From positions 1 through 51,358 of the IMG/VR virus record IMGVR_UViG_3300036801_000054: a DNA stretch of 51,358 bases. One strand, written 5' to 3'. Of the stretch, positions 7,322 to 14,960 are shown in pieces; the stretch's first letter is position 1, and every line of letters starts with the position of its first letter. This stretch comes from a virus. Position numbers and translations under genes: made by a program. Below the pieces are notes generated by a model. It did no database searches and had not been told where the DNA came from. It was given only the letters and a program-made list of their open reading frames with translations.

Positions 7322-7513
7322 ATGCGCACCGAAGATGCAATCGAGCATTTTGGCAGTCAAGCAGCCCTTGCGCGAGCCCTAGGTATCCGTCCTCCATCCA
7401 TCGCGGACTGGGGCGACGATGTGCCGCCGCTGCGTCAATTGCAGCTCGAGCGACTCACCAAGGGCGAACTGAGGGCTGATCCCGCGATTCTCGAGCCGTC
7501 GAAGTCGGCATGA
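7322..7513 (+). CDS. Cro-like transcriptional regulator
   Basis: A 63-residue protein with a helix-turn-helix of the Cro/Cro-II type: QAALARALGIRPPSIADWG at about 13-31, then a helix reading LRQLQLERLTKGEL. It should bind the inverted repeat directly upstream and regulate the divergent units. No matching CI-type repressor gene was found, so it may only set the timing of early expression. No Shine-Dalgarno precedes the ATG, consistent with a leaderless start. Confidence 0.8.
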   Translation: MRTEDAIEHFGSQAALARALGIRPPSIADWGDDVPPLRQLQLERLTKGELRADPAILEPSKSA

Positions 7514-7782
7514 TTCCGCTTTCGACCATCTGTATGGTGGTCCAAGGCCCGTTCCCGCTCGCATCTTGGGAATTCGGCCGCCACTTGCTCGGCCGCACGG
7601 TCACCACGGTGAGCCTAGAGCAGTCGAGCTTCGGCATCGTCGGGCAGCGCTGCTACGCGGTCAAGATTCCCGATCAACCGGTCATTCTCGTCGCGACTCC
7701 CTGCCTGATCCCCCTCGCGCCTCCCTCGACCGATAGCGTCGAGCGCGGGACGGAGCGGATGCCGGAAGGGGTGCCAGCGTGA
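7510..7782 (+). CDS. Hypothetical protein
   Basis: A 90-residue protein not recognised. The N-terminal 60 residues are strand-rich (MIPLSTICMVVQGPF, VTTVSLEQSSFGIVG), which suggests a small beta fold. The ATG overlaps the Cro-like stop as ATGA and the 3' end overlaps the nuclease start. Confidence 0.7.
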   Translation: MIPLSTICMVVQGPFPLASWEFGRHLLGRTVTTVSLEQSSFGIVGQRCYAVKIPDQPVILVATPCLIPLAPPSTDSVERGTERMPEGVPA

Positions 7783-8189
7783 GCCGCGCCCGCACCGCCG
7801 CGCTGCGCTTCCGCGAGACCGACTTCGACGATCGCGGTCGCATCCAGACTTCGCAGCGCGACTACAACGCGACCGAGGCGCAGGTTATGTCCGCCGTGCT
7901 CGCCGCGATGGCCAAGCATCCGAAAATCGCTTGGCGAAGGCGGCTCAATTCAGGCTTCGTCATGCTCGACAGCGATCGTCCGTTCCGCTCTGGCTTCGTC
8001 GGGTGCTCGGACATCATCGGGCAGACAACGGCGCTCTGGGGCGGCAGGTTCATCGCCTGCGAGTGCAAGAGTTCGACCGGCGTACTGACCGAAGCCCAGG
8101 AATCGTTCCTCGACGTCGTCAAGACTGCGGGCGGCATCGCGTTCGTCTGCCGCTCGCTTGATGACCTGTTCAGGGCGATACCGCTATGA
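7779..8189 (+). CDS. VRR-NUC domain nuclease
   Basis: A 136-residue protein matching the VRR-NUC fold of the PD-(D/E)XK superfamily: E at TEAQVMSAV (first helix), GFVGCSDIIG with the acidic metal ligand, ACECKSSTG with the E-x-K catalytic pair, and TEAQESFLDVVKTAGG. Stand-alone VRR-NUC proteins in phages are thought to cut structured DNA such as Holliday junctions or flaps during replication and recombination. It starts at GTG 7779 with AAGGGG upstream. Confidence 0.85.
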   Translation: MSRARTAALRFRETDFDDRGRIQTSQRDYNATEAQVMSAVLAAMAKHPKIAWRRRLNSGFVMLDSDRPFRSGFVGCSDIIGQTTALWGGRFIACECKSSTGVLTEAQESFLDVVKTAGGIAFVCRSLDDLFRAIPL

Positions 8190-8332
8190 CGATGATCGCT
8201 TGGCCCTGGCTCCTGCTCGCATTCTCGCTCGGCGGATTCTTTGGCGTCATGCTCGTCTGCCTGCTCTCAATCGGCCGCGCGCCACAGCCGCCGATCGCAG
8301 CGCTCGCCGACGTCAAGTGGCCGCGAGCATGA
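8186..8332 (+). CDS. Small membrane protein
   Basis: A 48-residue protein with one membrane segment (WLLLAFSLGGFFGVMLVCLL) and a Pro-rich tail. Start ATG overlaps the nuclease stop; its stop overlaps the next ATG. Function unknown. Confidence 0.6.
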   Translation: MTMIAWPWLLLAFSLGGFFGVMLVCLLSIGRAPQPPIAALADVKWPRA

Positions 8333-8481
8333 CCAAACGCGCTCTCAGTTGGCACCTTGTCGCAGCCGCTTACGTGTGTTCCGCGGTGGAATTATCAGTT
8401 CACAATGATTACATCGCTATAGCTGCTTACTTGGTTGCCATAACGTTCGTGCCCGCGGCTTGCCTTGTGAGGTTCGCATGA
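8329..8481 (+). CDS. Small membrane protein
   Basis: A 50-residue protein with two hydrophobic stretches (LVAAAYVCSAVEL and IAAYLVAITFVPAACLV). Joined to both neighbours by ATGA overlaps. The base composition of 8380-8440 is more AT-rich than its surroundings. Confidence 0.6.
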   Translation: MTKRALSWHLVAAAYVCSAVELSVHNDYIAIAAYLVAITFVPAACLVRFA

Positions 8482-8675
8482 CCGCCCGCGACATCGACCT
8501 GTTGCCATTCACATTCGGCTTCCTGCTGTTCGATGCCGTCGTGTTCGCTTACAGGCGCGAGTGGGTCGGCATGTGCCTCTACCTAGCATTCGCGATCGTG
8601 CCCTACGCGACGAAGCGCTGGTCCGACAAGCAAGCGGCGGTCGTGCTGGTACAGCGGCGACGGAGGGCGGCCTAA
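8478..8675 (+). CDS. Small membrane protein
   Basis: A 65-residue protein with two predicted membrane spans (FTFGFLLFDAVVFAY and MCLYLAFAIVPYA) and a basic tail ending QRRRRAA. It is the third membrane gene in a row. Start at 8478 overlaps the upstream stop. Confidence 0.65.
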   Translation: MTARDIDLLPFTFGFLLFDAVVFAYRREWVGMCLYLAFAIVPYATKRWSDKQAAVVLVQRRRRAA

Positions 8676-8879
8676 ATGGACCACTCCGAGGGACTGATCC
8701 TGCTCACGCGCTGCGTTAAGGAAATGGGCGAGCAGGCCGCAATGGAGAACTTCAGCACCGCGCTTGCTTGGCACGGCGAAGCGCAACGCGCGCTGCGCGA
8801 CGTTCAGGTATCGCTGCTTGAGCAACAGTTCCGCCAGAAGCAGCGGCAGGCGCAAACGAACGAGGGTCATACGGCGTAA
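8676..8879 (+). CDS. Hypothetical helical protein
   Basis: A 67-residue protein whose ATG directly follows the TAA of the previous gene. Glutamine-rich helix at the C-terminus (LEQQFRQKQRQAQ). Not recognised. Confidence 0.68.
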   Translation: MDHSEGLILLTRCVKEMGEQAAMENFSTALAWHGEAQRALRDVQVSLLEQQFRQKQRQAQTNEGHTA

Positions 8880-8920
8880 ACGCAGGACGCGCGGGGGCCG
8901 CGCGAGAACGGGGGTAGGCG

Positions 8921-9256
8921 ATGGAACGACCGCACATTCAATCGGGATCGAGCATTATTCCGCGGGCGCGAACGGGCGACGCGATCACGTCCCGCGATGC
9001 CGCAGCTCGGGCCGCGCATTTCGCGCAGGACCATTGCGAGTCGATCCTTGGCGTGCTCTACCGGCCGATGACCTGCTACACGATTGCCCGCTTGACCGGG
9101 CTCACGCATGTGCAGGTCGCGCGCCGCCTCGGGGAGATGGAGCAGAAACGCGACGAGTTCGGCAACGTCACGCGCGAGGGAACGATCAGGCCGACCGGTA
9201 AGACGGAGATCGGCGAGTCTGGTAGTCCGTGCCGGCTCTGGGAGCGCGTCGCGTGA
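8921..9256 (+). CDS. Winged-helix-like DNA-binding protein
   Basis: A 111-residue protein with a likely winged helix at residues 45-80: LYRPMTCYTIARLTGLTHVQ then VARRLGEMEQ, followed by a beta-wing with TGKTE. Such proteins often sit next to phage replication initiators. Preceded by a G-rich site (GGGGGTAGG). The C-terminus ends with the GTGA overlap to a small membrane peptide. Confidence 0.7.
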   Translation: MERPHIQSGSSIIPRARTGDAITSRDAAARAAHFAQDHCESILGVLYRPMTCYTIARLTGLTHVQVARRLGEMEQKRDEFGNVTREGTIRPTGKTEIGESGSPCRLWERVA

Positions 9257-9345
9257 GCCAACTCAAGCGCGACTTCGGGACGGCGGTCGTCTGGGTGTGG
9301 CTGGTCGCGATTGCGGCCGCCGCGGCGTCGAAGCTCCTGTTCTAG
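9253..9345 (+). CDS. 30-residue membrane peptide with amber stop
   Basis: GTG start overlaps the previous stop. One membrane span (VVWVWLVAIAAAAASKLL), ended by TAG at 9343. The frame then stays open for 62 more codons (see findings). Confidence 0.5.
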   Translation: MSQLKRDFGTAVVWVWLVAIAAAAASKLLF

Positions 9346-9518
9346 ACAACCGCTGCCGTCTGTCGGAAATGCCATCCAGTGTCGGCGCAAGTCTTACAAT
9401 TCAAACGCCGGGAAGAGCGATTTGTGGGAGTCGGGACGCCCCGTTTCTCCTGCCGCGCCTGCTCCCGCCCACACGGGCGCTACCGGCACCCCATCAACCT
9501 GCCTTGTGGGAGGCACCC
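9346..9518 (+). other. Gap upstream of the replication initiator-like gene
   Basis: A 173-bp stretch without a gene that has a good start. In the frame of the preceding peptide it encodes a cysteine-rich sequence with CRKC and later CRAC, so it might be part of a readthrough product or a relic of a zinc-finger gene. The initiator frame is also open here, but its best start is TTG 9519. Confidence 0.4.
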
Positions 9519-10202
9519 TTGTCAGACAAGCTAATTCGTGACGAAATATTGCGATCGCATCGTTATGTGAGTCTTTCGAGCGATACTACCAAGCTTACGT
9601 TCTTCCATCTCCTGCTTTCATCCGACAGCCTAAGCAATTCCGAAGCAACCGCCACCGCGTTATCGATCATGATGGGACGGGTCGTGACCGAGGCCGCAAC
9701 GGCCACGATCCTCGCCGAGCTTGCCGACCATGACCTCGTCCGAATCTACGAAGCGGACGGCAAGCGGTACGTACATATACCGCGTTCGAGACAGCGTATC
9801 CGCTATCTCAGAGGCAAGCACCCGCGCCCGCCAACAGAAATCGAGGATAACGAAATCAAGGATTTAATCGCTGAAGTCGGACTGCGGTCTGACCGTGGTC
9901 AGTCTCAAGTCGGACCTAAGTTACCTGAAGCGAAGCGAAGTGTTGTTGTTGTTGAAGCGAAGCGAAGTGAAGAGAAACAAAGTCAACGTCTGGTGCGCGC
10001 TACGCGCTTACCTACGGACTGGCGACTACCGGACGAGTGGAAGGACTGGGCGGTCAAGGTCCACCATCTCGATCCCCAACGGGCGGTGCGCATAAGCCTC
10101 GCATTCCGCGATTACTGGATCGCCAAACCCAAAGACGCCACCCGCCTCGATTGGCTCGCCACATGGCGGAACTGGATCCGCAAGGAGTGTCAGGATGCGT
10201 GA
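9519..10202 (+). CDS. Replication initiator-like protein
   Basis: A 227-residue protein. Residues 1-100 (SDKLIRDEILRSHRY to YVHIPRSRQRIRY) resemble winged-helix initiators of phages; the middle is a low-complexity Lys/Glu/Arg/Ser linker; the C-terminus (LPTDWRLPDEWKDWA to WLATWRNWIRKE) matches the tail region of DnaT/DnaD-like and phage O-like replication proteins. The start is TTG 9519, chosen because GTGGGAGG lies at ideal spacing; an in-frame ATG at 9369 lacks such a site. Two 17-bp direct repeats inside the linker coding region make it likely that the origin lies within the gene, as in lambda O. Confidence 0.75.
   Translation: MSDKLIRDEILRSHRYVSLSSDTTKLTFFHLLLSSDSLSNSEATATALSIMMGRVVTEAATATILAELADHDLVRIYEADGKRYVHIPRSRQRIRYLRGKHPRPPTEIEDNEIKDLIAEVGLRSDRGQSQVGPKLPEAKRSVVVVEAKRSEEKQSQRLVRATRLPTDWRLPDEWKDWAVKVHHLDPQRAVRISLAFRDYWIAKPKDATRLDWLATWRNWIRKECQDA
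9926..9969. repeat. Two 17-bp direct repeats, candidate origin iterons
   Basis: TGAAGCGAAGCGAAGTG occurs at 9926-9942 and again, identical, at 9953-9969 (27-bp period), followed by an A-rich stretch. A shorter repeat, AAGTCGGAC, occurs twice just upstream. Repeats inside an initiator gene recall the lambda origin inside gene O. Confidence 0.55.
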
Positions 10203-10551
10203 CTGCCCGAAGTGCTTCAAGCCGGTCGACGGTGCATCGTGCCCTCACTGCGGATTCAGCGAACCGGGGTCATCCGGCAAGCCCATCGTTCCGCAACGCG
10301 TCATCCTCTGCGCCAACTGCTCCGAGCTCGGCATACTCACCGAGAATACCCGCGGCGGCGATGGCAAGGAACCACACCCAGGACCGTGGTATTGCCACCG
10401 CCACTTCCCGCCGTTCTCCGGTCGCGCCTACGCGACCAAGCCCGCGCCACCGCCGCAAGGTTTCCAGAGCCTCAAAGCATTGGTGAGCCGAGTACCGAAA
10501 GACCCTGAAGACCACGCCGAACGCGCCGCCATACAAGGCGAAGGCGCATGA
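10195..10551 (+). CDS. Zinc-ribbon protein
   Basis: A 118-residue protein with CPKC and CPHCG in the first 20 residues (a classic zinc ribbon) and a second Cys/His set, CANC with CHRH later. It may act with the replication initiator it overlaps. AAGGAGTG precedes the ATG. Exact function unknown. Confidence 0.72.
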   Translation: MRDCPKCFKPVDGASCPHCGFSEPGSSGKPIVPQRVILCANCSELGILTENTRGGDGKEPHPGPWYCHRHFPPFSGRAYATKPAPPPQGFQSLKALVSRVPKDPEDHAERAAIQGEGA

Positions 10552-10766
10552 CTACCGAGCGCAAGTGCTCGAGGTGCAAGGCTGCGCTACCGTCATTCCT
10601 CGATCGGCCAGACACCTACTGCAAGACTTGTCGCGCCAAGATCGTGAAAGGATGGAGACTCAAACGCGATGGCCTGTTGCCGGCCGCTGAGGTCAATCAA
10701 TTCCGCAAGCCGAGCTACGACGCCGGCCCACTCGACCTCGCGCTCAAAGGATGGGCCAAGGCATGA
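10548..10766 (+). CDS. Small zinc-finger protein
   Basis: A 72-residue protein with CSRC and CKTC at residues 7-10 and 26-29, followed by a Lys/Arg-rich segment, so it could bind nucleic acid. Linked by ATGA overlaps at both ends. Confidence 0.7.
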   Translation: MTTERKCSRCKAALPSFLDRPDTYCKTCRAKIVKGWRLKRDGLLPAAEVNQFRKPSYDAGPLDLALKGWAKA

Positions 10767-11161
10767 AGCGTGCCAACGATGTGTTTTCGGGTCCTTCCAG
10801 CCTAGGCAAGTTATCGGGTAATTCTAACCCCTTGAATGAATTAGCGCCAAGCATAAACGAGTTTCGTTCTCAATCAAAGATATGCAAGAAATGTAACGAG
10901 GTAAAGGAACTTAGCTCTTTTCATCTCGTTAGCCAAAACTCGGATGGTCGCTCTGGTAAATGTCGAGCCTGTGAGAACAAACGAAGGATGGAACTCTGGC
11001 ATGCCAGACGCAGGGCCGCTGGCGACCACATCATCCCGCGCAAACTGTTCGACATGACGACGTTGGAGGGTACTCGCGCAGCGTGGGCACTATCGAACTT
11101 GCGGCCACTTAGCGCGAAGGAAAACATCGCCAAAGGCGCCAAGGTTTTGTCACTGCTATGA
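10763..11161 (+). CDS. HNH endonuclease-like protein
   Basis: A 132-residue protein. CKKCNEVKELSSF at about 45-57 with a later CRACENKRR is the zinc knuckle seen in many phage HNH enzymes. The C-terminus has DHIIPRKLFD and AWALSNLRPLSAKENIAKG, the His-Asn core of the HNH motif. The spacer between knuckle and core is short compared with typical relatives, so part of the fold may be missing. The first half (10763-10960) is clearly more AT-rich than its neighbours, which suggests recent acquisition. It sits next to the terminase, as HNH proteins often do in cos phages, where they assist packaging cleavage. Confidence 0.72.
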   Translation: MKRANDVFSGPSSLGKLSGNSNPLNELAPSINEFRSQSKICKKCNEVKELSSFHLVSQNSDGRSGKCRACENKRRMELWHARRRAAGDHIIPRKLFDMTTLEGTRAAWALSNLRPLSAKENIAKGAKVLSLL

Positions 11162-11574
11162 GCGAAGCCCTGACGCAGGCCCAGGTATCCGCAATCCTTT
11201 GCATTACCAAGCGCCGCGTGCAGCAAATGGACGTTGACGGAGATGGCCCGCCGCGCACTGGCTCTGGGGAATATCCGGCGGCAGGTTTCGGCGAATGGCT
11301 CAAGAAGCGCTCCGACAAGGGGCACAAGGATCGGCTGACGAAGGCGCAGGCCGACGTTGCGGAGCTCGAGGCCGGCGAGATGGCGGGCGAGCTCGTTCGG
11401 GTCGCTCCGACGACTGAGCGATGGGGAAAGATGTGCGCCGCCTTCAAGGCTCGCTTGCTGACGATTCCTCCGACGCTGGCACCGAGGATTGCGGCGCCTG
11501 GTCGTGCCGCCGAAGCGCAGGCGGAGCTCCAGAGGGCGATTCACGAAGCGTTGACGGAGTTGGCCGATGTCTGA
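11158..11574 (+). CDS. Terminase small subunit (Nu1-like)
   Basis: A 138-residue protein with an N-terminal winged helix-turn-helix of the Nu1/MerR type (LTQAQVSAILCITKRRVQQM), then a charged helix (KAQADVAELEAGEMAGELV) typical of phage terminase small subunits that recognise the packaging site. Position: 0.7 kb ahead of the large subunit. ATG overlaps the HNH-like stop. Confidence 0.8.
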   Translation: MSEALTQAQVSAILCITKRRVQQMDVDGDGPPRTGSGEYPAAGFGEWLKKRSDKGHKDRLTKAQADVAELEAGEMAGELVRVAPTTERWGKMCAAFKARLLTIPPTLAPRIAAPGRAAEAQAELQRAIHEALTELADV

Positions 11575-11794
11575 CTCTCCGAGGGTCAGAAAAATACCGC
11601 GAGAGCCGACGCGAGAAATGCTGCGAGCGGTACTTGATCGGTCGCCTAGAACAAGCCCATCCCAAGGCGCGGTTAATGGTGCTCCATGCTGGTGGAATTT
11701 CCCTGGAGGATTCACCGCAATCTGGCGAACAATGTACGACGCAGCCGCCAAGGAACCGCAACCGCGTAGGAATGGTCGTCAGCGACGTGTCTGA
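11567..11794 (+). CDS. Hypothetical protein
   Basis: A 75-residue protein with PTREMLRAVLD near the start and WRTMYDAAAK near the end, blocks seen in small phage proteins of unknown role. Overlaps the small terminase gene by 8 bp. Confidence 0.6.
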   Translation: MSDSPRVRKIPREPTREMLRAVLDRSPRTSPSQGAVNGAPCWWNFPGGFTAIWRTMYDAAAKEPQPRRNGRQRRV

Positions 11795-11826
11795 ATCCGC
11801 CATCCTCGACGAGACGGAGTTAGCGA

Positions 11827-12024
11827 ATGGTTGACGCTTTAGTTTTAGCCCTTCTTTGGTCGGCTCGATGCATTTTCTTGGCGTTAATGTGGCCGCTCGC
11901 TGCGTTCATTTTCATAGCGTTTGGGGTGATAGCATTTCTTCCGGCGCGGTTGCTTACCCTGACCGACGTGACGATCGGAGATTGGATGCGCTTCTGCTTT
12001 CACTTCGAATGGCTGAAGCCATGA
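11827..12024 (+). CDS. Small membrane protein
   Basis: A 65-residue protein with two membrane segments (LVLALLWSARCIFLALMWPL and AAFIFIAFGVIAFLPARLL). GGAG precedes the ATG. Inserted between the two terminase genes; function unknown. Confidence 0.65.
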   Translation: MVDALVLALLWSARCIFLALMWPLAAFIFIAFGVIAFLPARLLTLTDVTIGDWMRFCFHFEWLKP

Positions 12025-12245
12025 CCGATAACTGCAAACTGTTGCGACACGCCGCATCCCTTCTCGATCAAGAAGCCGCCGCGCTTAGAGAGACGAACTT
12101 CGCGCCATTTGGCGAGAACTGCGTTTTCGGTGAGAACGGGCTGTCGGGGAAACGCACCTGGGCCGATGATGAATCGCGCGAGTGGTATCAGGAATTACGC
12201 CGCACGGCAAAAGAGTTGCGCTTGGCGGCGAAATATTCTTTGTGA
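12021..12245 (+). CDS. Hypothetical protein
   Basis: A 74-residue polar helical protein, not recognised. Starts as ATGA overlap with the membrane protein gene and ends as GTGA overlap with the large terminase. Confidence 0.62.
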   Translation: MTDNCKLLRHAASLLDQEAAALRETNFAPFGENCVFGENGLSGKRTWADDESREWYQELRRTAKELRLAAKYSL

Positions 12246-14137
12246 ACGAAGCCTCTATTCTCGACGAGATGGAGCGCGCGGCGCGGCAGATTCTGCGCCC
12301 GCCACCAAATCAGACGGTGAGCGAGTGGGCGGACGCGAACCGGCGCTTGTCGAGCGAATCTTCGCCGGAACCGTTCCAGTGGCGCACCTCGCGCGCCGAG
12401 TATCAGCGCGGAATCATGGATGCGTTCTCCGATGCGCGGAACCGGAGGATTGTATTTAAGAAATCAGCGCAAGTCGGGGCGACATCGATCATCGAAAACA
12501 TCGTCGGCTTTCACATCGATCAAGACGCTAGCCCGATCCTACTCGTTGAACCGACTCTAGACATGGGCGAGACGATGTCGAAGGACCGGCTAGCGCCGAT
12601 GTTCCGCGATACCGCTTGCTTGCGCGAGAAAGTCGCCGACGCCCGCTCGCGCGATTCCGGGAACACGCTGCTCCACAAGCGATTCATCGGCGGCCACCTG
12701 ACGATCGCCGGCGCGAACTCTCCGGCCTCGCTCGCGTCGCGGCCGATCCGCGTGCTCCTCTGCGACGAGATCGACCGGTTTCCGATATCCGCTGGCGCGG
12801 AGGGCAACCCGGTAAAACTAGCGATCAAGCGCACCAACAACTTTTGGAATCGCCGTATCGGTCTTTTCTCGACGCCGACCGACGAGGATGTCGGGATCGA
12901 CGCGGAGTACAAGGCGAGCGACCAGCGGCGCTTCTTCGTCACCTGCGGATGCGGGCACGAACAGGTTCTGGAATGGAAGCAAGTGAAGTGGACCAAAGAC
13001 GATGGCTCTGACGCCGCCTACGCCTGCTTAGGTTGCGGCACGCTCATCGACGAAACTGAGCGCGACAGGATGGTTGCGGCCGGGAAGTGGCGAGCGACCG
13101 CGCCGTTCCGCGGCGTCGCCGGCTTCCACATTAACGAACTCCATTCTCCGTGGCGGTCGTTTTCCGACGTTGTCACCGAGTTCCTGGAAGCGAAGGATGA
13201 TCCGGAGAAGCTCCGCGTCTGGGTGAATACCTCGCTCGGCGAAGCGTGGAAGCCGGAACGCGCTGGTGGCGTTTCCGCGGCGGCGCTAGAGGATGCCGAA
13301 GGCTTGCCGGTCGGGGAGATTCCGGCGGGCGCGCTTGTGCTCACGATCGGCGTGGATACCCAAGGCGATCGGCTCGCCGTGCACTTGTGCGGGTTCGGCC
13401 GCGATCGCCAGCAGTGGACGATTGATTATTTCGAGTCGCCAGGCGATCCGAATCTCGATGAGGCGTGGGAGAGGCTGACCGAGTATCGGCGCCGGAAATG
13501 GCCGCATCCTCTTGGTGGCGAAATTGGCGTTTCGCTTACCGGCATCGATTCAGGCGGCCATCACTCCGACCGCGTCGTGGCCTATGCGCGCGAGCATCGC
13601 AGCGAAGGGGTACTGGCGCTTAAGGGCTCGTCGCATCCGCTGCCGACAATGTTGAAAATGCGCCCGAGCAAGGTTGACTATCGCGCCAACGGTAAGGTCG
13701 TGAGGAAGGGTGCGGAACTCTGGCTCGTCGGCACCGACGCGGTGAAGTCCGTCATTGATTCCAAGCTGCGCGCAGACTCGGATCGTCGGAAGATTCATTT
13801 TGCGCTTGGCCTTGGCGCAGAATTTTTCCGCCAGATCACCGCTGAGATATACGACAAGGTAAAGCGGCGCTGGATCAACCCGAAGAAGAAACGCAACGAA
13901 GCTGGAGACACTCTTGGCTACTGCACTGCGATAACCGCTCATCCCTGGCTCCGTCTCAACGTTGCGACCGAAGCGAAGTGGCGCTCCTACGAGAGGAAAT
14001 TGACTATCGCCAAGCGGTCCGAAACGCCTTCCAACGGCGAGAATGTGGCTCCAGAGCCACCCAAAGAGGTCCCCATCCAGCCGCAACGACGCCATTTGCA
14101 AGCGCCTCGTCGCGGCGGGTTCATAAACCGGTGGTGA
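12242..14137 (+). CDS. Terminase large subunit (GpA family)
   Basis: A 631-residue packaging ATPase-nuclease of the lambda GpA type. The ATPase Walker A-like segment is FKKSAQVGATS at about residue 72; Walker B is VLLCDEIDRF at about 175. A four-cysteine zinc site (CGCGHE and ACLGCG) follows near 240-265. The nuclease part has GIDSGGHHSDRVVAY (metal-binding Asp) and a later KKKRNEAGDTLGY. The start is GTG 12242, which overlaps the previous stop; an upstream in-frame ATG would run into that gene. It cuts and pumps phage DNA into the prohead; GpA relatives generally act at cos sites. Confidence 0.93.
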   Translation: MNEASILDEMERAARQILRPPPNQTVSEWADANRRLSSESSPEPFQWRTSRAEYQRGIMDAFSDARNRRIVFKKSAQVGATSIIENIVGFHIDQDASPILLVEPTLDMGETMSKDRLAPMFRDTACLREKVADARSRDSGNTLLHKRFIGGHLTIAGANSPASLASRPIRVLLCDEIDRFPISAGAEGNPVKLAIKRTNNFWNRRIGLFSTPTDEDVGIDAEYKASDQRRFFVTCGCGHEQVLEWKQVKWTKDDGSDAAYACLGCGTLIDETERDRMVAAGKWRATAPFRGVAGFHINELHSPWRSFSDVVTEFLEAKDDPEKLRVWVNTSLGEAWKPERAGGVSAAALEDAEGLPVGEIPAGALVLTIGVDTQGDRLAVHLCGFGRDRQQWTIDYFESPGDPNLDEAWERLTEYRRRKWPHPLGGEIGVSLTGIDSGGHHSDRVVAYAREHRSEGVLALKGSSHPLPTMLKMRPSKVDYRANGKVVRKGAELWLVGTDAVKSVIDSKLRADSDRRKIHFALGLGAEFFRQITAEIYDKVKRRWINPKKKRNEAGDTLGYCTAITAHPWLRLNVATEAKWRSYERKLTIAKRSETPSNGENVAPEPPKEVPIQPQRRHLQAPRRGGFINRW

Positions 14138-14146
14138 GGAGGATTT

Positions 14147-14506
14147 ATGGACAGTGTCCGGGTAACGATAGGCCGGGATGGCGAACCGCTTCGCAAGGTC
14201 CCGACCTACACTCTCTCCGTGGAGTTTCAGCCTGCTGGCCGTATCAACGGCTCATTTTCTCTGGGTCCGAGCACCGAAAATGATTTCGCTGCGGTGTTCG
14301 ACTGGATCAATGCCGCGTTTTGCGCCGAAGATAGACTTCAAATCTGCATCGAGATTGATGATGATTGCAACCGAGAAATGTACGGCGGCTGGTGTGTGAT
14401 AACACAAACCTGCGTGAACGTCGCAACTTCGGCAGCGCTCAGTTTTTCGGTAATGGGGCGACTAATCCCTCCAGAGGCTCCGTGGGAACGGATGGCTGGT
14501 CAATGA
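14147..14506 (+). CDS. Hypothetical protein between terminase and head genes
   Basis: A 119-residue beta-rich protein (PTYTLSVEFQPAGRINGSF; LQICIEIDDDC) with four Cys residues. Not recognised. GAGGAGG precedes the ATG. It is somewhat lower in GC than its neighbours and pairs with the helix-turn-helix gene that follows. Confidence 0.7.
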   Translation: MDSVRVTIGRDGEPLRKVPTYTLSVEFQPAGRINGSFSLGPSTENDFAAVFDWINAAFCAEDRLQICIEIDDDCNREMYGGWCVITQTCVNVATSAALSFSVMGRLIPPEAPWERMAGQ

Positions 14507-14754
14507 ACCGAAAGCGCGAACTCACCGACCTTGCCGAATCCCTGCAGGCGATCGGGATCAATCCGCAGCGCATCGGCGAACTACTCGGCTACTCCGGGCA
14601 GCACATCCGAAACATCCTCCAAGGGCAGGGGCGGCCGACCCGCGATAGGGCTATTGCCGACATCCTCTCCCGCCTGCCCGCGCAACTCCGGCGGCGCGTA
14701 GAAAGCTGGCGCGCGGCGCGACTTGTTGCAAAGAGCAAACAAACACCGCTTTAG
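14503..14754 (+). CDS. Helix-turn-helix protein
   Basis: An 83-residue protein with LAESLQAIGINPQRIGELLGY and SGQHIRNILQGQGRPTRDRA, an XRE-like helix-turn-helix. Its place in the late structural region suggests a regulator carried as a cargo gene, or a head-completion protein with an unrelated fold. Start overlaps the previous stop. Confidence 0.62.
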   Translation: MNRKRELTDLAESLQAIGINPQRIGELLGYSGQHIRNILQGQGRPTRDRAIADILSRLPAQLRRRVESWRAARLVAKSKQTPL

Positions 14755-14960
14755 CTGGTCAGGTTTCGTCCTACGCTACCCGCACGCGCGGTAGTCGCGG
14801 GTCGGGGGCTTTAGCGGTGCATGGATGCGAGGGGCATGACGACGATCCTTGTGAAGCGATCCGTCGTTTTCTGCTCGGCTGGCTCGCGCCACGCAAGCGT
14901 GGCTTGCACGATGCGACTTTCCGCTTTAAAGGGTTCATTTTCAGCGCGAAAGGAACGCAC
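14755..14960. other. Intergenic region with hairpins before the head genes
   Basis: About 206 bp without a supported gene. It contains ACCCGC...GCGGGT and CCACGC-AA-GCGTGG hairpins without a U-run. A late promoter may lie here, but no good -35/-10 pair is evident. Confidence 0.4.

Noticed and set aside
7779-8189. Holliday junction resolvase of the RusA type
   Set aside because: Motifs G-x-x-D and E-C-K-S with later Q fit VRR-NUC better than RusA.
9108-9518. N-terminal extension of the replication initiator frame
   Set aside because: Overlaps two real upstream genes, has low-complexity translation and no start signal, whereas TTG 9519 has GTGGGAGG at good spacing.
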